From Billgrantia kenyensis (GTDB lineage: Bacteria; Pseudomonadota; Gammaproteobacteria; Pseudomonadales; Halomonadaceae): 64,000 nt of DNA. The DNA is taken from positions 1 to 64,000 of the forward strand of contig NZ_JACEFT010000017.1 in the NCBI RefSeq assembly GCF_013697085.1, given 5' to 3'. A program made the translations under genes and the position numbers. Below are positions 1 through 7,933 of the stretch, piece after piece. Positions within the stretch are counted from its first letter, which is position 1, and each line of letters begins with the position of its first letter. The notes under the pieces were generated by a model that worked only from the letters and a program-made list of their open reading frames with translations, was not told the DNA's origin and made no database searches.

Positions 1-158
1 TCCGGATCGGCGCCGGAGAGGGTATAGGCATCGGTGTGGCAGACGCTGGTGGCCTTGATGTGGACCAGCACTTCACCTGCCCTGGGTCCTTCCACATCGA
101 TCTCGGTGAGCTCGAGAGGCTGGCCGGCGGCCATGGCGACAGCGGCGCGTGATTTCAT
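1..158 (-). CDS. frmA: S-(hydroxymethyl)glutathione dehydrogenase / class III alcohol dehydrogenase (5' part only)
   Basis: Only the first 52 codons lie in the window; the gene runs off the left edge. The protein begins [20 protein letters not shown] and reaches the zinc-ligand motif [15 protein letters not shown], which is diagnostic of class III alcohol dehydrogenases. These oxidise S-hydroxymethylglutathione (formaldehyde plus glutathione) to S-formylglutathione in the cytoplasm with NAD. The start is set by an AGGAG ribosome site about 8 bases upstream. It is transcribed divergently from a LysR-type regulator whose promoter region it shares, so that regulator probably controls it. The identity is clear from the N-terminus; the rest cannot be inspected. 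Confidence 0.93.
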   Translation of the reverse strand, partial: MKSRAAVAMAAGQPLELTEIDVEGPRAGEVLVHIKATSVCHTDAYTLSGADP

Positions 159-240
159 TCACTTCTCCTGATATTGAGACATCCATCCCTATCAGTGTAG
201 GAGCGAACGGCGTTATGATGACACCGAAATAGCGACACAA

Positions 241-264
241 CATTATTTCTGCACTGCAATAATG
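241..264. promoter_or_regulatory. Inverted repeat just upstream of the LysR gene (candidate operator)
   Basis: CATTATT (241-247) and AATAATG (258-264) form perfect 7-bp arms around a 10-base spacer. The repeat sits between divergent frmA and the LysR gene and abuts the GGAG ribosome site of the latter. AT-rich arms in a GC-rich background and a size near 24 bp suit a LysR-family dimer site used for autoregulation. A short RNA hairpin blocking the ribosome site is the alternative. Confidence 0.45.
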
Positions 265-272
265 GAGTGATC

Positions 273-1178
273 ATGGCGCATTGGGATGGCATCGAAGCTT
301 TCGTGGAAGTGGTCAGGCTGGGCACCTTCGCCGCGGCGGCCCGCCGGCTCAATGTCTCCAATTCCCATGTCAGCCGCCAGGTTGCCCTGCTCGAGCAGGA
401 GCTGGGCTTGCCTTTGCTCTATCGCACGACACGCCAAATTCACCTCACCGATGCCGGCGAACGTTACTATGCCCGCTGCCGAGAGCTGCTCGATGGCTTC
501 CGAGAAGCCGAGTTCGACCTGCAGAGCCTACAGGAACGCCCCCATGGCGTGTTGAAGCTTGGATGCGCCACCACCTTCGGTGAGCGCTTTATCGCGCCGC
601 TGGTCAATGACTTCCTGCGCCTGCACCCGCAGCTTGAAATGCGTCTTTACTTGACCAACCGCCAGGTGGATGTCATTGACGAGGGCTACGACGTGGTCGT
701 TCGCATGGGCACCCTGCAGGACTCGTCGCTGGTGGCCCGTCGCCTGTGCGAGAGACGAGAGTTCGTTGTCGCTTCGCCCAGCTACTTTCAAGGCGTATCC
801 CAGCCGCACTCCGTCGCAGAGCTCTCGCAGCACCGCTGTCTCATCGGCACCCGCGATCAGTGGCGCTTTGATATCGACGGGTTGCACCGCGAAGTTCGCG
901 TGAGCGGACCCTGGCATGCCAACTCCGGCCTTGCCCTGCTGGATGCGGCACTGAAAGGGCTGGGGTTGGCGCAGCTGCCCGATTACTACGTCATGCCTTA
1001 CCTTGCCCGGGGAGAACTGGTCGATGTGCTGACGGCGTTCCAATGTCGCGACGCGGGTGTATGGGCCGTCATGCCACATCATCGCCAGCATGCGGCAAAG
1101 GTTCGCCAGTTCGTCGACTATCTGGTCGACAACCTCCCCGGCCTGCTCGAGCAAGCCTGCGACGGCAATCCGGCATGA
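273..1178 (+). CDS. LysR-family transcriptional regulator, divergent from frmA
   Basis: A 301-residue LysR-type regulator. The N-terminal winged helix-turn-helix is at about residues 15-45 (AAAARRLNVSNSHVSRQVA) and is followed by a substrate-binding fold of periplasmic-protein type (from about residue 90). The closest general subfamily is the CrgA/DsdC-like group with the LTDAGERYY linker. I chose ATG 273 because GGAG at 264-267 is correctly spaced for it; an in-frame GTG at 267 is less likely. The gene is divergent from frmA, so control of formaldehyde or thiol-adduct detoxification is the natural inference. The effector cannot be told from sequence. Confidence 0.85.
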   Translation: MAHWDGIEAFVEVVRLGTFAAAARRLNVSNSHVSRQVALLEQELGLPLLYRTTRQIHLTDAGERYYARCRELLDGFREAEFDLQSLQERPHGVLKLGCATTFGERFIAPLVNDFLRLHPQLEMRLYLTNRQVDVIDEGYDVVVRMGTLQDSSLVARRLCERREFVVASPSYFQGVSQPHSVAELSQHRCLIGTRDQWRFDIDGLHREVRVSGPWHANSGLALLDAALKGLGLAQLPDYYVMPYLARGELVDVLTAFQCRDAGVWAVMPHHRQHAAKVRQFVDYLVDNLPGLLEQACDGNPA

Positions 1179-1201
1179 AAAAAGGCGCCCCTTGGGGCGC
1201 C
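1178..1201 (-). terminator. Rho-independent terminator of the liv operon
   Basis: GGCGCCCC (1184-1191), a TT loop and GGGGCGCC (1194-1201) give an 8-bp stem. Read on the minus strand it is followed by six T residues (1178-1183). It lies 25 bases past the livM stop and overlaps the stop codon of the convergent LysR gene. Confidence 0.85.
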
Positions 1202-1225
1202 AGGAAGAGGTCTTGCCGACTGCCT

Positions 1226-2215
1226 TCACTTGAAGTTCTTGCGATACATCTTCATCGCCTCACCGACGATACCGCTGCGGAAGCTGAGTACGCAGATCAC
1301 GAAGATCACCCCGAGGATCGGACCTACCCAGGTGCCCAGCGGCGACTGCGCCAGCATGTGCTGCAGGCTGACTACCAGGCCGGCGCCGACTACCGGACCG
1401 AACAGGGTGCCCACCCCGCCCAGCAGGGTCATCAGGATTACCTCGCCTGACATGTGCCAGTGGGCGTCGGTCAGCGAGGCCAGCTGGAACACCACGGTCT
1501 TGGTGGAACCGGCAAGTCCGGCCAGTCCCGCAGAGAGCACGAACGCCAGCAGCTTGTAGGCATCGACGTTGTAGCCCAGCGACACCGCCCTCGGCTCGTT
1601 CTCGCGGATCGCCTTGAGCACCTGGCCGTAGGGCGAGTGCACGGCACGCTGCACGATGGCAAAGCCGATGAGGAAGATGACGAACACGAAGTAGTACATC
1701 GCCAGGTTGTTGCGCAGGCTGATGAAGCCGAACAGATGCCCCCGCGGCACGCCGTGCAGGCCATCCTCGCCGCCGGTAAAGGGTGCCTGGACGAAAAAGA
1801 AGAACACCATCTGCGCCAGGGCCAGGGTCACCATGGCGAAATAGATGCCCTGGCGGCGAATCGCCAGGGCGCCGAACGCCAAGCCCAGCAGCACGGCCGC
1901 CCCGGTGCCCACCAAGATGCCGAGTTCCGGGGTGATGGCGGGATAGCTCGACAGCAGGTAGCCGGTGACATATCCCCCAGTGGCCAGGAAGGCCGCGTGG
2001 CCGAAGGAGAGCAGCCCGGCATAGCCCAGCAACAGGTTGAAGGCGCAGGCGAACAGGGCAAAGCACAGCACCTTCATCAGGAACACCGGGTAGGCGAAGA
2101 AGGGCGCCACCAGGCCGATGACGATCAGCGCCAGGTAGAAGGCGTAGCGACGCTGGTTGGCGCGACGCTCACGCTTCATGGACGGGGTCAGGGTTTGGGT
2201 CTGAGTCGTGGCCAT
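1226..2215 (-). CDS. livM: Branched-chain amino acid type ABC transporter, inner-membrane permease LivM
   Basis: A 329-residue polytopic membrane protein with about eight to ten hydrophobic segments and the LivM signature. The GYAGLLSFGHAAFLATGGY stretch is near residue 65, and the cytoplasmic EAA-like loop (NVDAYKLLAFVLSAGLAG) is near residue 220. It pairs with LivH to form the transmembrane channel driven by LivG and LivF. It is the last gene of the operon, 4 bases after livH and just before a strong terminator. Related permeases also carry amides, urea or aromatic acids, so the substrate is by family only. Confidence 0.93.
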   Translation of the reverse strand: MATTQTQTLTPSMKRERRANQRRYAFYLALIVIGLVAPFFAYPVFLMKVLCFALFACAFNLLLGYAGLLSFGHAAFLATGGYVTGYLLSSYPAITPELGILVGTGAAVLLGLAFGALAIRRQGIYFAMVTLALAQMVFFFFVQAPFTGGEDGLHGVPRGHLFGFISLRNNLAMYYFVFVIFLIGFAIVQRAVHSPYGQVLKAIRENEPRAVSLGYNVDAYKLLAFVLSAGLAGLAGSTKTVVFQLASLTDAHWHMSGEVILMTLLGGVGTLFGPVVGAGLVVSLQHMLAQSPLGTWVGPILGVIFVICVLSFRSGIVGEAMKMYRKNFK

Positions 2216-2219
2216 GTCG

Positions 2220-3107
2220 TCATGCCTCCTTGCCGAAGAGTCCGGCGGGCCTGAGCATCAGCACCAGGATCATCACCAGGAAGATCACGGTATTGGCCGC
2301 CTCGGGGTAATAGACCTTGGTCAGGCCCTCGATCAGGCCCATGCCCAGGCCGGTGAGCACGGCGCCGAGGATGGAACCCATGCCCCCGATCACCACCACG
2401 GCGAACACCACGATCAGCAGATTGGAGCCCATGGTAGGCGATACCGGATAGAGCGGTGCGGCCAGCACCCCGGCGAAGGCGGCCAGCGCCACGCCGAAAC
2501 CGTAGGTCAGGGTGACCAGCAGCGGCACGTTGACGCCGAAGGCCTGCATCAGCGCCGGGTTCTCGGTGCCGGCGCGCAGGTAGGCGCCGAGACGCGTGCG
2601 CTCGATGATGTACCAGGTCACCAGGCACACTGCGATGGCCGCCACCAGCACGAAGGCGCGGTACTTGGGCAGGAACATGAAGCCGGTCTGGAAGCCGCCC
2701 TGCAGCGCTTCGGGGGTCGGGTAGCGAGCCCCTGACACACCGAAGAAGTTGACCAGTGTGCCTTCAAAGATCAGCGCCAGGCCGAAGGTGAGCAGCAGGC
2801 CGTAAAGATGGTCGAGATGACCGATGCGACGCAGCAGAAAGCGCTCGACCAGCATCCCCAGCAGGCCCACGAACAGCGGCGCCAGCACCAGCGCCGCCCA
2901 GAAATTGATGCCCAGGTAACGCATGCCCAGCAGCGTGGCGAAAGCCCCCAGCATGTACATGGCCCCGTGGGCGAAGTTGACGATCTTCAGCAGACCGAAG
3001 ATCACCGCCAGCCCAAGGCTCAGCAGGGCATAGAAGGCACCGTTGATCAGGCCCAGCAGCAGCTGGCCCATGAACACCGCCAACGGCACTCCGAATATCA
3101 TCGTCAT
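2220..3107 (-). CDS. livH: Branched-chain amino acid type ABC transporter, inner-membrane permease LivH
   Basis: A 295-residue permease of the LivH type. The N-terminal GLINGAFYALLSLGLAVIFG segment, the conserved KIVNFAHGAMYMLGA motif near residue 42 and a C-terminal GMGSILGAVLTGL loop are all present. It forms a heterodimeric channel with LivM. The gene lies between the binding-protein gene (66 bases upstream) and livM (4 bases downstream), as in classical liv operons. Confidence 0.93.
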   Translation of the reverse strand: MTMIFGVPLAVFMGQLLLGLINGAFYALLSLGLAVIFGLLKIVNFAHGAMYMLGAFATLLGMRYLGINFWAALVLAPLFVGLLGMLVERFLLRRIGHLDHLYGLLLTFGLALIFEGTLVNFFGVSGARYPTPEALQGGFQTGFMFLPKYRAFVLVAAIAVCLVTWYIIERTRLGAYLRAGTENPALMQAFGVNVPLLVTLTYGFGVALAAFAGVLAAPLYPVSPTMGSNLLIVVFAVVVIGGMGSILGAVLTGLGMGLIEGLTKVYYPEAANTVIFLVMILVLMLRPAGLFGKEA

Positions 3108-3172
3108 GGCAGGTTCTCCTCGCCGTCAGAGGGGCGGCGGCCGGGGGCCGCCGCCGGTCTGTCTTGCTCGCT

Positions 3173-4393
3173 TCAGTTCTGCACCAGCTTGCACTGGCTT
3201 TCGGACAGCGGCCGGTAGGCCTCTGCGGCGGGAATGGTGGTCAGGATCTCGTAGAGATCCCACTCACCCTCGGACTCCTCGGGAGACTTCACGCGTGCCA
3301 GGTACATGTCGTGAACCATGCGGCCATCCTCGCGCAGCTGGCCGTTGCGAGCGAAGAAGTCATGGATCGGCTGGCTCATCATGTACTCGCGAACCGTCTG
3401 AGGATCGTCGCTGCCGGTAGCCTCCACGGCCTGGAGGTAGTGATAGGTGCTGGAGTAGATGCCAGCCTGCACCATGGTCGGCATGCGGCCCACGCGCTCG
3501 TAGTAGCGCTCGGACCATTCGCGCGCCTCGTCATCCATGTCCCAGTACCAGCCTGTGGTCAGCAACAGTCCCTGCGTGGCTTCGAGGCCCATGGCGTGGA
3601 CGTCGTTGAGGAATACCAGCAGGCCGGCAAGCTGCTGGCCGGCTTCCACTACGCCGAACTGACTGGCGGTGTTGATGGCGTTGACGGTATCGGCACCGGC
3701 GTTGGCCAGGCCAATGATCTGCGCGCCGGAGCCCTGAGCCTGGAGAATGTAGGAGGAGAAGTCGTCGGTCGGGAACGGATGACGCACACGGCCGATGATC
3801 TCGCCACCGTTCTCTTCCACCACGCGGGTCACGTCACCTTCCAGGGCGTGGCCGAAGGCGTAGTCGGCGGTCAGCATGAACCAGGTCTCGCCGCCCTGCT
3901 GGACCACGGCCTGGGCGGTGCCGTTGGCCAGCGGATAGGTGTCGTAGACCCAGTGAATGTGATTGGGCGTGCAGTGTTCGTTGGTGATACTGGACGCGGC
4001 CGAGGCGGAAACGATGCCGAAGCTGTCATTCTCCTCCAGCACGCGGGTCACGGCGATGGTCACCGAGGAGGCCACCAGCCCGGCCACCATGTCGACATTA
4101 CGCGTGTCGATCCACTCGCGTACGGTGTTGGCGCCCACGTCGGCGCTATTGCGATCGTCGGCGCTGAAAACCTGGATCGGCGCTCCGTTGACGCTGCCGC
4201 CGAAGTCCTCGACCGCCATGCGCAGCGCCTCGAGGCCGCCGGGTCCGGCGAGATCGCGGTAAACACCCGACATGTCTGCAAGATAGCCGATGCGGATTTC
4301 GCCATCGCTGATCTCGGCCTGGGCGGTGGTCGCCATGGCGGCGGTGGCGGCAATGGCAATGCTGCTGGCGAGGGTCTTCTTGATGAAGGTCAT
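3173..4393 (-). CDS. Periplasmic substrate-binding protein of a liv-type ABC transporter
   Basis: A 406-residue type I periplasmic binding protein. It has an N-terminal Sec signal (MTFIKKTLASSIAIAATAAM, cleavage after the following TTAQA) and a mature domain starting EISDGEIRIGYLADMSGVYRD. That is typical of the receptors for branched-chain amino acids, amides and related solutes. The start at 4393 is favoured over an ATG at 4405 because GGAG is correctly spaced only for the former. It sits mid-operon between livF and livH after a 195-base gap, perhaps with an extra promoter for higher expression. Its exact ligand is not evident. Confidence 0.88.
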   Translation of the reverse strand: MTFIKKTLASSIAIAATAAMATTAQAEISDGEIRIGYLADMSGVYRDLAGPGGLEALRMAVEDFGGSVNGAPIQVFSADDRNSADVGANTVREWIDTRNVDMVAGLVASSVTIAVTRVLEENDSFGIVSASAASSITNEHCTPNHIHWVYDTYPLANGTAQAVVQQGGETWFMLTADYAFGHALEGDVTRVVEENGGEIIGRVRHPFPTDDFSSYILQAQGSGAQIIGLANAGADTVNAINTASQFGVVEAGQQLAGLLVFLNDVHAMGLEATQGLLLTTGWYWDMDDEAREWSERYYERVGRMPTMVQAGIYSSTYHYLQAVEATGSDDPQTVREYMMSQPIHDFFARNGQLREDGRMVHDMYLARVKSPEESEGEWDLYEILTTIPAAEAYRPLSESQCKLVQN

Positions 4394-4486
4394 TTCCGTC
4401 TCCATAGCCCTGTCGGGCAGTTTGTTGTTGTCGCGAGTACTACAGATGAGTCGCGTGGTGGTTACGAAACAGTGGCGCAGTATTTG

Positions 4487-4516
4487 CTTTTATTCTTTCC
4501 TTAGACCGAAGTGCAA
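4487..4516 (-). promoter_or_regulatory. Possible internal promoter ahead of the binding-protein gene
   Basis: In the 195-base gap between livF and the binding-protein gene the minus strand reads TTGCAC (4511-4516), 18 bases, then TAAAAG (4487-4492), a plausible sigma-70 promoter. It would allow separate, stronger expression of the receptor. The match is moderate. Confidence 0.35.
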
Positions 4517-4588
4517 TTAGGCTTTCGCCTGGGGACATCGCCGGCTCGCGGGCTGCGCGCACTTCCGCCGGCATCCTGACCTGCCCGG

Positions 4589-5341
4589 CTAGACGCCAAG
4601 CAAGGAGTTCAGGTGATCCCGCTTTGAGGGCAGCTCTGCCTTGCTGATCTCCTCGATGATTCGGCCGTGCTCCATCACGTAGTGGCGGTCGGCCAATGGG
4701 GCAGCGAAGCGGAAGTTCTGCTCCACCAGCACTACGGTCATGCCGCGATCACGCAGCTTGACCAAGACCTCACCAAGCTTCTGCACGATGACCGGAGCCA
4801 GCCCTTCGGTGATCTCGTCGAGCAGCAGCATGCGCGCGCCGGTGCGCAGGATGCGGGCCATGGCCAGCATCTGCTGCTCGCCCCCGGATAGCCGGGTGCC
4901 TTGGCTGCGGCGACGCTCGTAGAGGTTGGGGAACATCTCGTAGATTTCGTCGAGAGACATCCCGCCGGAGCGCACCGTGGGCGGCAGCAGCAGGTTCTCC
5001 TCGACGTCGAGGCTGGCAAAGATGCCGCGCTCCTCGGGGCAGTAACCGATGCCCAGGCGCGGTATCCGGTGCGCCTTCATGCCAATGGTCTCGGTGCCGT
5101 TGATCATGATCGAACCGGTACGCCGGCCGACCATGCTCATGATCGCCTTGAGGGTGGTGCTGCGTCCCGCGCCATTGCGGCCCAGCAGGGTCACCAGCTC
5201 GCCGCGCCGCACCTCCATGTCGACCCCGTGCAGAATGTGCGACTCGCCATAGAAGGCGTGCAGGTCACGAATGCGCAGCATCTCGGCGCCGTCATGATCG
5301 TTGTATTCGGTGCCTGTCGGCCGCTCCAACACCTGATTCAT
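4589..5341 (-). CDS. livF: liv-type ABC transporter ATP-binding protein LivF (Walker A Lys replaced by Arg)
   Basis: A 250-residue ABC ATPase. Walker A is GRNGAGRS at residues 54-61, so position 60 carries Arg where Lys is usual. The ABC signature LSGGEQ is at 151-156, Walker B MLLLDE at 171-176 and the switch His region VLVEQNF follows. The family supplies one half of the ATPase engine with LivG. An N-terminal extension of about 20 residues precedes the usual MLRIRDLHAFYGES start. Its ATG overlaps the stop of livG (ATGA), implying translational coupling. Arg at this position occurs in some LivF homologues as far as I recall, so the gene is probably functional. Confidence 0.92.
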   Translation of the reverse strand: MNQVLERPTGTEYNDHDGAEMLRIRDLHAFYGESHILHGVDMEVRRGELVTLLGRNGAGRSTTLKAIMSMVGRRTGSIMINGTETIGMKAHRIPRLGIGYCPEERGIFASLDVEENLLLPPTVRSGGMSLDEIYEMFPNLYERRRSQGTRLSGGEQQMLAMARILRTGARMLLLDEITEGLAPVIVQKLGEVLVKLRDRGMTVVLVEQNFRFAAPLADRHYVMEHGRIIEEISKAELPSKRDHLNSLLGV

Positions 5342-6111
5342 GCGCTGGTCTCCTCTGCCTCGGACTCGCTGCCCATGTAGGCCTCCCGGACCCTGGGGTC
5401 TGCCGAGACCGTCTGGTAGTCGCCCTCTGCCAGCACGGCGCCGCGTGCCAGCACGGTGATGCGGTCACACAGCCGGCTGACCACGCTGAGGTTGTGTTCC
5501 ACCATCAGCACCGTACGCCCCTTGGCCACGCGCCGGATCAGCTCCACGATACGATTGACGTCCTCGGCACCCATGCCCTGGGTCGGCTCGTCGAGCAGCA
5601 TCAGAGTCGGGTTCATGGCCAAGGTGGTGGCAACCTCGAGGGCACGCTTGCGCCCGTACGGCATTTCCACGGTCAAGACGTCGGCGTACTCGCGCAGGCC
5701 AACCTCATCGAGCAGCTCGATGGCACGCTCGTTGAGGTGGTCGAGGGTCCGCTCCGATTTCCAGAAATGGAACGAGGTGCCGATCGGCCGCTGCAGGGCA
5801 ACGCGAACGTTCTCCAGCGCGGTCATGTGGGCGAAGACCGCCGAGATCTGGAAGGAGCGCACCATGCCCATGCGCGCAATCTCGTTGGCCTTCATGCCGG
5901 TGATCGACTTGCCGCGATAGAGAATTTCGCCTTGGGTCGGGGGAAGAAACTTGGTGAGGAGGTTGAAGACGGTCGTCTTGCCGGCGCCATTGGGCCCGAT
6001 CAAGGCATGGATATGCCCCTCCTGAACCTGCAGGTTGACATCGTCCACGGCGGTGAAGCCGCGGAACTGCTTGGTCAACCCGCGAGTTTCCAGTATGAAC
6101 TCCTGGGTCAT
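5338..6111 (-). CDS. livG: liv-type ABC transporter ATP-binding protein LivG
   Basis: A 257-residue ABC ATPase. Walker A GPNGAGKT is at 39-46, a variant signature MPYGRK at 150-155 stands in place of LSGGQ, Walker B is LMLLDEP at 170-176, and a switch His lies in MVEHNL. The LPYGRKRALE-type signature marks a recognised LivG subgroup. It is the first gene of the operon, behind a 14-bp perfect palindrome, and overlaps livF by four bases. It powers the LivHM channel together with LivF. Confidence 0.92.
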   Translation of the reverse strand: MTQEFILETRGLTKQFRGFTAVDDVNLQVQEGHIHALIGPNGAGKTTVFNLLTKFLPPTQGEILYRGKSITGMKANEIARMGMVRSFQISAVFAHMTALENVRVALQRPIGTSFHFWKSERTLDHLNERAIELLDEVGLREYADVLTVEMPYGRKRALEVATTLAMNPTLMLLDEPTQGMGAEDVNRIVELIRRVAKGRTVLMVEHNLSVVSRLCDRITVLARGAVLAEGDYQTVSADPRVREAYMGSESEAEETSA

Positions 6112-6214
6112 GTGACGTCCTCTCTGGATCGCCTGGACGATCCATGCAGATTTGTTGTCGTTGTGGTGATAAAGGCTGCTGGTTGTGCTTGGCTCAGCCC
6201 CGGACTTTTAACCT

Positions 6215-6228
6215 TTACGTTAACGTAA
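6215..6228. promoter_or_regulatory. Perfect palindrome upstream of the liv operon (candidate operator)
   Basis: TTACGTTAACGTAA is a perfect 14-bp palindrome 104 bases upstream of livG. Its shape (ACGT-NN-ACGT with T/A flanks) resembles operators of MerR-family LiuR, a regulator of branched-chain amino acid catabolism in proteobacteria. That would fit a leucine/valine transporter. A TetR-type site cannot be excluded. No regulator gene lies next to it. Confidence 0.5.
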
Positions 6229-6309
6229 GCTAGAGGACTCGAGACGAGGGAGCAACCATCCAAGGGTCGAACTCGACCAATGGCGTAGAAGCGCTGCTAA
6301 TTCACTAGC

Positions 6310-6345
6310 TTGCAAACGAAAACGCGATGCCGCACAGGCATCGCG
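6310..6345 (-). terminator. Rho-independent terminator after sdaA
   Basis: CGCGATGCC (6323-6331) and GGCATCGCG (6337-6345) form a 9-bp stem with a 5-base loop. On the minus strand it is followed by TTTTCGTTT. It lies 46 bases past the sdaA stop. Confidence 0.8.
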
Positions 6346-6391
6346 CTGAAATCGCGAAAGGGGTTTTCAAGCCGCTGTTTCCTGGCGGCTT

Positions 6392-7771
6392 TCAGCACTC
6401 GATGGCATTGACGGCAAGACCGCCGCGGGAGGTTTCCTTGTACTTGTCCTGCATGTCACGCCCGGTGTCACGCATGGTACGGATCGCCTTGTCGAGTGAA
6501 ATGAAGTGCTCGCCATCGCCGCGCAGGGCCATCTGGGCCGCATTGATCGCCTTGACCGAAGCGATGGCGTTGCGCTCGATGCAGGGCACCTGAACCAGAC
6601 CACCCACCGGGTCGCAGGTCAGCCCCAGGTTGTGCTCCAGGCCGATCTCGGCGGCATTCTCCACCTGCGCCACGCTGGCCCCCATCACCTCGGCCAGGCC
6701 CGCCGCCGCCATGGCACAGGCCGATCCCACTTCACCCTGGCAGCCGACTTCGGCCCCGGAGATAGAGGCGTTCTTCTTGCACAGGATGCCTACCGCCCCG
6801 GCCGCCAACAGGAAGTCCACCACGTCGCGCTCGCTGGCATCCGGCTGGAACTTCATGTAGTAGTGCAGCACGGCAGGGATGATGCCCGCCGCGCCGTTGG
6901 TCGGGGCCGTCACCATCCGCCCCCCGGCGGCATTCTCCTCATTCACCGCCAGGGCGAAGACGTTGACCCAGTCCATGGCACCGAAGGTCGTGGCGATCAG
7001 GCTCCGATCGTCGCTTGCCGCCAGCAGGCGGCGGTGCAACGCGGCCGCACGGCGCTTGACGTTGAGCCCTCCGGGAAGCACGCCCTCCTGCTGAAAGCCG
7101 CGGTCGACGCAGGCCCGCATGGCTTGCCAGATCTGCCACAGCCCGCGGCGTATCTCGTCTTCGCTGCGCCAGGCCTTCTCGTTCTCCAGCATCAGCTCAC
7201 TGATCCGCATGTCATGCATGCGGCACAGCGCCATCAGTTCGGTGGCGGAGTTGAAGTCGTAGGGTAGCGTGGTGGTGTCCTGGTCGAGTTCGCCGCGCTC
7301 GGCCTGGGCCTCGTCGACGACAAAGCCGCCACCCACCGAATAGTAGGTGTTGCGCCACAGCTCGCCGCCATGGGCGTGCGCGACGAGGGTCATGGCATTG
7401 GGGTGATAGGGCAAGGACTCCTCGTGCCACTGCATGTCGCGGGCCCAGAGAAAGGGTATCGCCAGGCGGCCATCCAGCAGCAGCGTACTGGCCTCGAGCA
7501 GCTCCTCGATGCAGGGTCCGACCATGGCCGGGTCGATCCGGTCCGGGCGCTCCCCCATCAGCCCCATGACCACCGCCCGATCGGTGCCATGCCCCTTGCC
7601 GGTGGCGCACAGCGAGCCGTACAGCCTGACCTCGACGCGGGCCACGCGCTCGAGAAGATCTCGCTCCCGCAGCGCCTGCACGAAGTCGAATGCCGCCCGC
7701 ATCGGCCCCACCGTGTGGGAACTGGACGGCCCGATGCCGATCTTGAACAGGTCGAAGACGCTGATGGCCAT
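6392..7771 (-). CDS. sdaA: L-serine ammonia-lyase, iron-sulfur dependent, single-chain type
   Basis: A 459-residue L-serine dehydratase, which converts L-serine to pyruvate and ammonia with a [4Fe-4S] cluster. It begins [20 protein letters not shown], the diagnostic start with the SSSHTVGP loop at residues 16-23. Cys344, Cys386 and Cys397 show the same spacing as the cluster ligands known in the Legionella enzyme. [13 protein letters not shown] at about 288-300 is the substrate loop. Length is normal for the fused alpha/beta type. It is divergent from a LysR regulator and followed by its own terminator, so it is probably monocistronic and controlled by that regulator. Confidence 0.96.
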   Translation of the reverse strand: MAISVFDLFKIGIGPSSSHTVGPMRAAFDFVQALRERDLLERVARVEVRLYGSLCATGKGHGTDRAVVMGLMGERPDRIDPAMVGPCIEELLEASTLLLDGRLAIPFLWARDMQWHEESLPYHPNAMTLVAHAHGGELWRNTYYSVGGGFVVDEAQAERGELDQDTTTLPYDFNSATELMALCRMHDMRISELMLENEKAWRSEDEIRRGLWQIWQAMRACVDRGFQQEGVLPGGLNVKRRAAALHRRLLAASDDRSLIATTFGAMDWVNVFALAVNEENAAGGRMVTAPTNGAAGIIPAVLHYYMKFQPDASERDVVDFLLAAGAVGILCKKNASISGAEVGCQGEVGSACAMAAAGLAEVMGASVAQVENAAEIGLEHNLGLTCDPVGGLVQVPCIERNAIASVKAINAAQMALRGDGEHFISLDKAIRTMRDTGRDMQDKYKETSRGGLAVNAIEC

Positions 7772-7788
7772 TGTCTACCTCCAAGCTG

Positions 7789-7829
7789 CAGGCTTATCCC
7801 AGCGATGCCGTCGCATATGAATAAGCCTG
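7789..7829. repeat. Inverted repeat between sdaA and its divergent LysR gene
   Basis: CAGGCTTAT (7789-7797) and ATAAGCCTG (7821-7829) are perfect 9-bp arms separated by 23 bases. They lie 18 bases upstream of the sdaA start in the shared control region. Regulator binding or a leader hairpin in the sdaA mRNA are both possible. Confidence 0.4.
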
Positions 7830-7933
7830 ACTAAAACGTGGTTGCCTTCATGGCAGTAATGACCTTATGGTGAAGCCGATGTGCGCCGCCAGCAAACGAG
7901 AATATCTGCCCTTTCCTATAGAAATACTAAATC

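Noticed and set aside
5640..5670. Missing LSGGQ signature in LivG (reads MPYGRK)
   Set aside because: A PYGRKRALE-type signature is a recognised variant in LivG-like proteins; not evidence of inactivation.
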